Assembly (NCBI RefSeq): GCF_018873765.1
Contig: NC_057922.1
Coordinates: 63,760,755 to 63,824,754 of the forward strand
Source of the DNA: Telopea speciosissima
Taxonomy: Eukaryota > Streptophyta > Magnoliopsida > Proteales > Proteaceae
Direction: 5' to 3'
Length of the DNA stretch: 64,000 bases
Each line of letters begins with the position of its first letter. Within the stretch, counting starts at the first letter, position 1. The translations under genes and the position numbers were made by a program. Positions 51,499 to 61,000 of this stretch are shown piece by piece. The notes under the pieces are model-generated. The model worked only from the letters and a program-made list of their open reading frames with translations. It did no database searches and was not told the DNA's origin.

Positions 51499-52200
51499 AA
51501 CTAAATTAAGAAAAATAATTGCAAAAAATAGAGATCAAACATCAAACAAGACGATTCAAACAAGAGAAATGCAAGAATCAAGATCAATCCCGATCTTAAT
51601 AGACCGATTCAACCAATCCAATTCCTAGTTCCTTGAACCGTGCTTGGGACACTTATATATGGCTTCTAATTCCTTTGCTTTAGGTGTGGGGCCTTGAAAC
51701 ATAACAAAGGATATGTTAGCTCCTTTCTGTCTATCTCTACCTTTCTCATATGAAATGATCTCGCTACGATTCCATTTTGTCGTATCTCATTAGTGTGCTC
51801 TCCTATGCCACTTGCTTAACGAACCCTCTCCCATATACCAAAATAAGACTTGATAGAACAAGTCAAGCCCATATTGTTTTATTCTTGTTGATTGGACAAG
51901 ATGGTTTTTGTTACATGAATATAGAAATCAGGAGACAAGTCATAGACACACTAATAGCATCTAAAGCCCATCTCCCTTAATGGGCTATTAGTTTATTTGA
52001 AAGCAAGAGCCACTCATAGTAGTGGCTACGGACTAAGGAGCCACCAATTTATAGGCTTTTAGCTCTACTATGGCTGGATACCCTTATTTCATTCCATGGT
52101 GGTCGCATGCACGGCAAGCAAAGAAAACCCTCCTTGTAAAGTTATGGATTAGAACTGTTCTATGTGTTATATAGAAAGCTTTGAACAGTCTCTATAGTCT

Positions 52201-55200
52201 ATTCTCCTATGCTTTGTTTACATTATATTGAAAGAGAGAGAAAGAAGAAATGAATGTTGTCACCATAAAGAAAGGCATCTCACCATCATTAATAATTATT
52301 TCAGATTTATATTTATTGTGGTTGTCTACCCATCACTTTAGTTACTTTTGGGATGAGAAGCTGTCTGCAAGTATTCATCATTTCGGGCAGCTAAGTCCAA
52401 CAAAGCAGGTAGGGGTCCGGTCGGCTCGGGTCGGGTTGGTTTGGTTTAGTTCAATTTTAGTTTTGATTAAATTGATTCAATATATTTGTTGGGTCAAATC
52501 GAAGTCGAACCATTAAGGTGCAGTGCGCTTTTGTTTTTTTATCTGGTTTGATTCTGATTTTCTATTAGCTTTTCTTAATGGGGTGTCATCAGTTTAGTGT
52601 AGGTTGCTGTCCGGTTTAATTTCAGACACTTCTAAAAGTGTATTTAGAACTTGACACATTTTCTTGATTGTTCGTTTTCTTATTCTCAAAAAGTTTCTTA
52701 ATTTAGGAATTAAAAGTCGGTATTTAAAATATTTGACAGTATTATACCATTATCTAATTATCACAAGTTTTCATTTGTCATAAAATTATGACTACACTTG
52801 GTAAAATGACTAGGTTAACTTTTTTGGGGAAAATCTCATCAAAAAAATATATATATATATTTGGGAAAAAAATGTGTTATCCCAAAATAGCAAAAGAGTA
52901 ATAATACAAATTAAGAAAAAAGATCTCTACTTGATGGTGTTTCCTACATCCTCTCATAGGTCACCGTGAGATGACACCTCTACCCACTACCGCCACTAGG
53001 TATATACCCATGCATGTTCACCCATTAGCCTAGACGCTTGTGTAGAAACCATGCAACCAAGTAGAGATATCTTGACCTACAAATTCTTTGATACCATGTT
53101 AAGTGTCAATAAGAAAATCTCTATATACAAGAAAAACTATTTTGGTTTTGGGAAAAGGGTATCTGATTTGTTGATCTATCTTTTTTCATTCTCACAAAGA
53201 ATTGATCTTGTTGCCCTCCTCTATACGACCCCGTGTTGTTGCACCTAATTGTTGTTCTCCCCATTGCCACTTGCTAAAAAAACTTCTCTTTCTGTATTTT
53301 TATTGGGTTTTTAGGGTTAGGTTTTCAGTTTTGATTGATCCAATCAATTTTGTTTTCTATTGGATTTTTTAAAAAGTTGAACCAAAATAAAATCATTAAA
53401 AGTTTGCTTCGATCAATTAGACCAATTCGGGTTGGAATTTGACACCCATAGAAGCAAAGATACCACCACTCTACTTATATTATAGAAACATTCAAGAGTG
53501 TCTTAATGTCTCCTAAGATTTTGAACCCATTCAATCACCAAACCAGTTTTTGGAATAGAAATCAATGAAGGAATGGGGCTCATGATAGCTAGGAAGGTGA
53601 TATTTTTCTATTTCTATCTGGTTCATTCATTGTTCCATGGAAAATGGAGGAACACATAAAAAGATAAATAAGGGAAATACATGGAAGGAACGATTGGGAA
53701 AAAAAAAAACAAAAAAATGGTAGAAGTCAACAAAGTAAAGAAAAACATTATTATGAACCAATGTGGAAGGCAAATCAAAAAGGTCAATTGAGGATGAAAC
53801 ATGAATATAACTATATAGTCTGAAGCAACAAAGTCAATGGCCGACCTAAGTGGAGCAATGAGAGCTTTGCTGGCACGCTTGACCCACGTTCATGACTCAT
53901 AACCCCCCTCCCCTCTGCCTCTCCCAAGTCTCACCCTCACCCAGAAATGCCTCATGCTATCTCAATTAAAAGGCTTAGTAAATCTTGAGAAATCTTGTTT
54001 TTTTTTGACCTTTTCTTCTAAACTCCTTTTTGAAAGGTATTTTTCACTTAAACAAGAAAAATAAAAAACAATTTGTGTATTAAGAAAAAATAAAAGGTTA
54101 TGTGCACAACCGTGCAAATAAAGTTCTTACAATCATTGAGGGAGAGATATCATCAATCCAACAACCTTTTAACGAGGGTGGAATGGTGGATCGAGTCCCG
54201 ATCCTCTCATGCGCGCCAATGAGTGCAGCGTGCATTGAACGGTTAGAATTGTCTAACAAGCGCCCCAAGAATAGCTCCAGACATTTGATATGCGTTGGAG
54301 AGATTTTTTTGTGGGTGGATCTGGATCTGGACCTAGATCTGTATCAAAGTCGATCAAGATTGGTGAGAAATTATTTTTTTTTATCAAAACACCCACTAAC
54401 CTAATTCTCGTGCAAGAATTGAACGAGTTAAATCGATCCAAAAGTGTGATATCTCTTATCTGCAAAGAGGAATTTCAGTGTCTCCTCTAAATTTGTGGAC
54501 AATTCTGAAAGGTATAGTTCAATTTTCTGAGTGTTTTGAAATTGGTATTTTCACGTATGTTTCAAGGGAGAATAACAACTTGTCTGACCTGATTTTAAAA
54601 ACCCAAAATTGAGATCTAAATCGATAAAAAATCGATTAGAATCTGTCAAAATAGGTTATAATTGTAGTTTCGTATAAGGATAGAACAAGCCGGGTTATCA
54701 GAATCAATCAAGATCAGTAAAACATAAATCAGAATGTGTCAAAACATGCCCTAACCTTAGTTTCTATAAAGGAATGGGACGAGACAAATCAATGATTTTA
54801 AATATGAAATCAGAGGTGATAATGGAATCAGCCAAAATCAATTCCAAAAATCTTAGAATCAACTCCTCCGATTCGAAACTCAAAGATCCGGTCCCAAAAA
54901 TCTTAGTATCAGCTTCTCTGAAATGTCCTTAATTATGATCGATTAGGGCCGATTTCGGTCCGAATTAACCAATTTGACCCATCCCAATTCTTATTTTTTA
55001 GACAATGAGCCGGGTGGACCGGAATCCCTTCCTTTCCGGGTCTTCCGGAAGAAGGTGCCAAACTGCCAAAGCTCAAATTAATTTCTTTGATTTAAAAACA
55101 AAGCACCTCAGCAAAGACACCCGGAGATAAGGAGCTTGGTCTGCGCCGTTACCGTTAGAGCCTAGTAATTCAAGTTGGCCCCACCACTAACCCACTTGCA

Positions 55201-57100
55201 CTCACCAACTAATACTTGCAATAAAATCACGCATAGTGAGTTTATCCAGGTGAAAACGGGTAAAGACTTTTAGAGTAGAAAACGTGTAAAAACGTGTCAG
55301 TAAAACACTTTTCATCCAAAGGGTAAAAGTAAAACAAGGGGTTTCAACGGGTATGGCCAAAAGTACTACCCGAACAAGATCCATCTTACAACAATGTTAC
55401 CACATGCTTTTCGTTCTTTTTTTACCCACTAATAGGAACTGGGTCATGAGTGTGACGTAACGAAATCAATGATCCCTTACGTGCTTTTAAGAGTTACACT
55501 TACATATGTTTTCTGAAACCTACTAATCTGACAGGTTCCATTAGCCCATTTACTAATAGTTAGAATGGTTGGTAAGTGGTAACCCATTTCATCAATAACT
55601 CTATAAAAATTATTCCAATCCATTGGTCATCAAACCCTTGTCTTGTTTGCTGATATTGTCAAACTGATATCCTCAGTCAAAAGTCAACAACTCTTTGTTG
55701 ATCTTGACCGTCAGAAACATGAATAAATAATACGAGATTTCTTACAAGATGATATGTATAAACATATATATATATATTATATACGGTCTTATTTCGTTTC
55801 TTGGTGTAAAGCAAGTAAGCAACACCTGGTAACCGAGAGATCACAAATGACAGGTGAGAAACTTGCGTGACAGCTTTACACGTTTCCCTATAATAGTTTA
55901 CCCCAGAAATTTAGTTTAACCGGTTTTCCGGTTTCCCTAAACACAGCTGTCGCCATTTAGTGGCAACAATAGTCAGGCGGACGGAAATTCCATCCTCTCA
56001 TGACTCAAAGTTACAACTTCCTCAAGAATCTTGTTGTAGAGATTCTGCATGTCAATTGGTCCGTCCGGTCTAGTTTGATCGGCTGAACCCTATTACTGGG
56101 CCAAATCATTACACTGAAGTTTGGTTCGATCAGTTTCACTCGGGTTTGGTTTGGAATTTTAACTTGTTCCTCTTTCAATTTATTATCGGTCCAATACCAG
56201 TTTTGGTTCAGTTCAATCTCAATTTTTTTTTATCATTCTCATCTTATTAGGTTATCATTGGTCCAGTTTTTTTGCCAAGATCCATAAACCCCAATCTGAA
56301 ACCATTCAATAATAGTTTGTTTTTGGTCAAGCCAATCGGTTTGGGTCATGGATGAAGGTTTTGGATGATCAATACATATCGATATCACCGGTATTCAACA
56401 CGGATTGGAAGCATCGGTCAAAACAGGGTGCATTTTTTAATTTACAACCAGTTCAAATTGATATAACTTGGACTTACATATCGAACCATTTTAGTATCAA
56501 TATCGACAATGATCGATACAACTAGCGATGGTAAAATTTGGATTTTGACACCATGGTCTTAGGTATTAGTATCAATATATCTTATTAGTCTCGGTTGATA
56601 TTGATATTGATACTGATCATATCAGACTATATCGGACAGTTTTTCCCTAAAAAAAAAATTGATACCTAATTTTTTGGACTATTTTACATTCTCTATATCG
56701 ATACAACCATCATGGTATCAGATACCAATGATGTCAACACGTATCAATCAATACCGATACCGATACCGATACCGATACCGATACCATTCTCATACATTGA
56801 ACCTTGTTTGACACTGAAGAGTCAAGACATCAATCTTTTTTGGGTAGAAAACCCAAGAGATCATTTACGGTGGAAGTAAGATAGCAACATCTTTTGGAAG
56901 TAAATAGACCAATAAGGTATGCTTTTTTGTCCCACTACAGAAAATCAATCAAAGCATCCTTCGACTCTCCGAGAGACGGAGACAAAAGAACTAAGCACGC
57001 TCAAGTACAAAAGCCAATCCAGCCGAAAGTCCCCACAAGACAAGACTGATGACCCGTGGAGGTTTGTTCCGTACATATATGTAGCCGGTGACACCCCGGT
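52201..57100. other. Gene-free 4.9 kb between duplication and BRX
   Basis: No supported gene. 52408-52470 and 56050-56350 are made of ggtttggttt/tcggtc words (degenerate MITE-like). (TA) runs are at about 52845 and 55765. 56370-56790 is rich in atcgatac words and contains a perfect ccgata hexamer array (about 56754-56784). Small ORFs at 54102-54490 look like chance. Confidence 0.45.
56754..56784. repeat. ccgata hexanucleotide array
   Basis: About five perfect units of ccgata at the end of a longer gatacc/atcgat-rich region, like the interior of the MULE-like element at 37985-38864. Confidence 0.75.
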
Positions 57101-57932
57101 AGCAGGTCAGTTTGTACAGTGGAGAAACGAGAGAGAGTATTTCTCACTCATCAGTCATTCAGCTGAGCACTCACTCTCTGTGTCTGAAGGGGGGGGAAAA
57201 ATGCGGCTCAAGAGCTTGAGGTCCTGAGCCCTTTCGATCCCCTTAAAAAATCGACCAAACTGAAGCCCTAGTTTCGCCATTAACGTTAGCACTCAAGAGT
57301 GCATCAGGTACTAAGCTCTGCTTTCTCGAATCTTACTTTGTTTAACTAGTTCTTCTGGTTTTTAACCTCTCCCGGCTTCTGTCATTCAATTTTCTTTTGT
57401 TCGTCCTCTTTTTGTTTTTTGCTTTTGAATTCTTTAGATGGTCATTAAATCATAATTTGTGAGGCATTAAAGTGCTTAGTATGAACACTTGAGGTTTTCC
57501 TTCCCAGCTTCGACCATGAGCGGACTGAAACTTAGATGTCGAGGTTTAGTTTTCCGATGTGATGGCGTATGTATTCGTTCTTGAAGCATTCAATTGATTA
57601 GGGTGAATTTGCAAGGCTTCGATCAACATTCCAACTCATTTCTACAAGTTAATGGAGATAATTGGTTTCTTGGAGCCTGATTTGATGTTGATTCCAGGTT
57701 TGGGACTGACGAGTCTGAACTGTGAACTCCTAGACCAGCACCGCAAGAAAGATTAGAGGAATAGAGATTGTATGTTACGTTTCCCTGGTTTACAAATGTA
57801 AAACCGATTTGCGGGTGTGAGTAAATTATAAATTCATTTTTTCCCCTTTTTTGTCACAGCTGCTTGGATCTTTATCTCGCTTGCGTAATCGATTCTGGAC
57901 AGAAATCAGGTTCAGAAGGAGTGTGAGAGAAA
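57100..57932 (+). promoter_or_regulatory. BRX promoter-proximal region and probable 5' leader
   Basis: The region has pyrimidine/purine-rich leader-like DNA from about 57115. It includes a short upstream frame ATGCGGCTCAAG...TGA (57200-57226, eight codons) and other short ATG frames before the BRX start. An intron in the leader is possible (GGTACTAAG near 57306), but the transcription start cannot be fixed from sequence. Confidence 0.4.
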
Positions 57933-58052
57933 ATGCTGACGTGCGTCGCTTGTTCGAAGCAGCTCGGCGGCGGATCGCTTCATGAACCAGAAGGCGAGGA
58001 GACCGGCGGTACACCGAGCACTAAGCAAGCAATTAAAGCTTTAACCGCTCAG
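57933..58052 (+). CDS. BRX: BRX exon 1
   Basis: 40 codons from ATG to ALTAQ with the CxxC motif TCVAC. Donor CAG|GTAGAC, phase 0. The next intron is 92 bp. Confidence 0.95.
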
Positions 58053-61000
58053 GTAGACTAAGCTGGGTTCATGTCCTTTTCCCTCATGTTTGTTCTTTTG
58101 AAATCTGCTGAATTATATCTAACGGAGAGATTGAAGATTTTCAGATCAAGGACATGGCATTGAAGGCATCGGGAGCATATCGCCACTGCAAGCCATGTTC
58201 GGGATCGTCTGGACATCAACATCGCCCGAACTACGCCGAGTCTGAGGCTGCATCGGCGTCGGAGAGGTTTCACGGCTCTTACCGTCGAACGGGGACGTTT
58301 AGCTCTAGCTCTACGCCAAGGCTGTGGGGCAAAGAGATGGAAGCGAGACTGAAGGGGCTCTCTAGCGGTGAAGGGACGCCTCCATCGGTTAGCAGTCGAA
58401 CTGAATCAGTTGTGTTCATGGAGGAAGAAGAGCCAAAGGAGTGGGTTGCGCAGGTTGAGCCTGGTGTTCTCATCACATTCCTTTCGCTGCCTCAGGGAGG
58501 CAACGATCTCAAGCGGATCCGCTTCAGGTATTTCGTTTTCTGTACGATCAGATGCGAACAGTAATGATTCGGTTTGAGCGTTAAACCGTTAATCTGGACA
58601 GGTTTGAAGGTTCTTTGTCCTTGATGGTTACTTCGTAACTGGGACTGTTTGATTCGGTCTCTAACGGTAACCATGCGACGATCGTGTGTGTGTGTACGCA
58701 TTACCATTCGATTAGAATCGTACCTTGATCTAATCTGTGGCCTTGTTGTCGTGGGATCAACATCAACCCTTCAAATTGATGGAAGCGTTTACTAGTCCAA
58801 AGTCTTAACCCAAATTTATCATTGTATTAGGGCTGAACGGATTTGTCGGTTCGGTTTAAGCGGAACCGGTTGGCGTTAGTAGAGGCTTTTGGGGCGTGTA
58901 GACTGTAGTATATGGAGATGGACGATCATTGTTGGGGAAAGTTTTTGAAAGTGCCTGCTGCACATGCGGGTTGTTGAGACTTGAGACACGTCATGAGACG
59001 GATTGGTCATGGAACCCCGTAGATAGCAATTCGGCTTATGTCATCGTCGTTAGTGTAATCTGAATGTCATGTCCCCGGTATTTTACCCTTTTATCAGTAG
59101 AAACCTTGTAACTAGTCTTCCTTTAACTCCATGTCATCCTCCTATTCTTGTTCAGTCTTGTATGTTGGTCGTCGTCAAGCTTGCTGAGAGCGAAGTAGCC
59201 AGGCAAGCTGGGTCCATCCTTTCATCCAATAGTCAGTTATGGTTCAATGAAAGACCCCGCTGGGTGCAAGTCATTGGAGTCTCTGGGTTCAGTGACTTCT
59301 TAGAGTCTTGAAGTTGTCATGGTCAGCTATTAATATATTATCTCATAGACTCTTCCCCCCCAACCCCACTCCCCGCCACCCAAAAAAAAAAAAAAAATTC
59401 AAGTTTCCATCTTGTACTGAAAACTTTTACATCTTTAGCCTACTGAAAATTAATCCAACACTCTAAAGTGAGCATGCTGAGGTTTGGTCTGACCTATGGA
59501 TCGTCCTTCATTTGGTAAAAACATTTTAATTTTTTTTGTGTTACTTTATAGACTTTATTTTTCACCATACTGCTTGGTTTTTATCAGCTGCTATCCTTCA
59601 GTGAGGGAAATGATCACATGAGCTATTCCATCCTTGTCCATCAATAAATGATTTTGATTAGATTATATGTATTTTTTTTTAAATAGACAAGAATTGAAGT
59701 CACCCCCAACTTAAAAATTTAAGGCATTTATTAGAAAACAATAGTACCAACAATCAAGTAGTGTAAAGCTTGTAAATTTCATTTCGTTTTGTGAAATTTC
59801 GGCCGAATTTTGGTATCAGTCTCTTAACTGGAATGAAACAAGACTCTGAAACTGTTCATTTCGGTTTTGGTCACGTTTAGTCCCTTTTTTCTGAAAATTT
59901 CAGCAAGTTTCTCCTGCAAAGCCTAAAGTTTGTATGGATTGGGACTCTATGAAAAACATTTGTAAATGAGGAGACTCAAACTTAGTCTTTCTCTAGTGTA
60001 CAGTATCGCCTCAACCACTAGGACTGAAGCACTTGTCCATTTAATATATGAATGTTCATATAAATTATGATATTATAATAAAATATTAATGTGATACATA
60101 CACTTCATGCATGTACATATATTCACCAAAAAGTTAATACTGAAATTTCCAAACTGAATGCATGATTTATCAGAAGATATCATTTTGGTCTTGGCCACCG
60201 AAATGTAATTGAAGCTAAATTGTAAAGAGGAAAAGAGTGCAATTTATTGTGAAATGGAGACTGAGTGTGGAAGTGGAACCTTAAGCATTATTGTCGTGTC
60301 ATAGCATTGTAAAATGCTTTTTGTTTCACTCTGCTCTGCTCTGCTCTCTCTCTCTCTCTCTGCCGGTCTGATCTCCACCCCCACTCCTCAAAATAACTTT
60401 AGAGTTATCTTTTTTGCACCTTCCTTTTTTCTTGTAATTTTCTTTTGGTAGTTTGAGCAAATTAACGGCATCTGTTGTGCTCTAACTCAAAAGAGACAAA
60501 TAGTAGCTAACATCCAATTTGTGAAGTTTAACTTTTTGCCTTTTGTTTTCTGGAATGAAAATATCAGATGTCTCTAAACCATATTAAGTTATAAACAGTA
60601 TGAACCAGGTCCAGGGTTTGGTTGAACTCTTGATTTTGTTGTGTGGGACCACATCTATTTTGCTATACACCTAAAGTGGATCATTTTGCAAACTGGCTTC
60701 CCAGTATGTGGACTGGACTTAAACCTCTTAAGTTGTGAGGTCAACTGTGTCAACGTTGCCAGTGATATTGTGCATTATAGGAGGGAATTGAGAGGGGGAG
60801 TTCTTGGGATGCCAACCTAGGTTTCTTTGCTATGTCATCTCACCTATTTTAATGTGTGGAAATAAGAAGTGGGCAATCTGTGACTTTTCATCCGTCAAGG
60901 GATACTATGGATTTGTCAGTGTTAATTTCCCAGGCCTCTTGGGCTGTCAACTAAGCTTCCAAATGGAACATCCTACCATCACCTAGAGAACTTGTTCCAC

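Larger units (their letters stand above)
49794..52200. repeat. Segmental duplication, copy B
   Basis: Direct repeat of copy A with an offset of about 2270 bp at the start and about 2540 bp at the end. The extra length comes from a foldback MITE (51101-51235), a SINE piece (about 51370-51498) and smaller indels. Order and orientation of shared blocks are kept. Identity is moderate, so the duplication is not recent. Confidence 0.85.

Noticed and set aside
54102..54490. 100- and 66-codon ORFs
   Set aside because: Low complexity, overlapping on both strands, no family resemblance.
56919..57227. 102-codon ORF upstream of BRX
   Set aside because: Composition is not protein-like and it overlaps the likely promoter and leader; no family resemblance.
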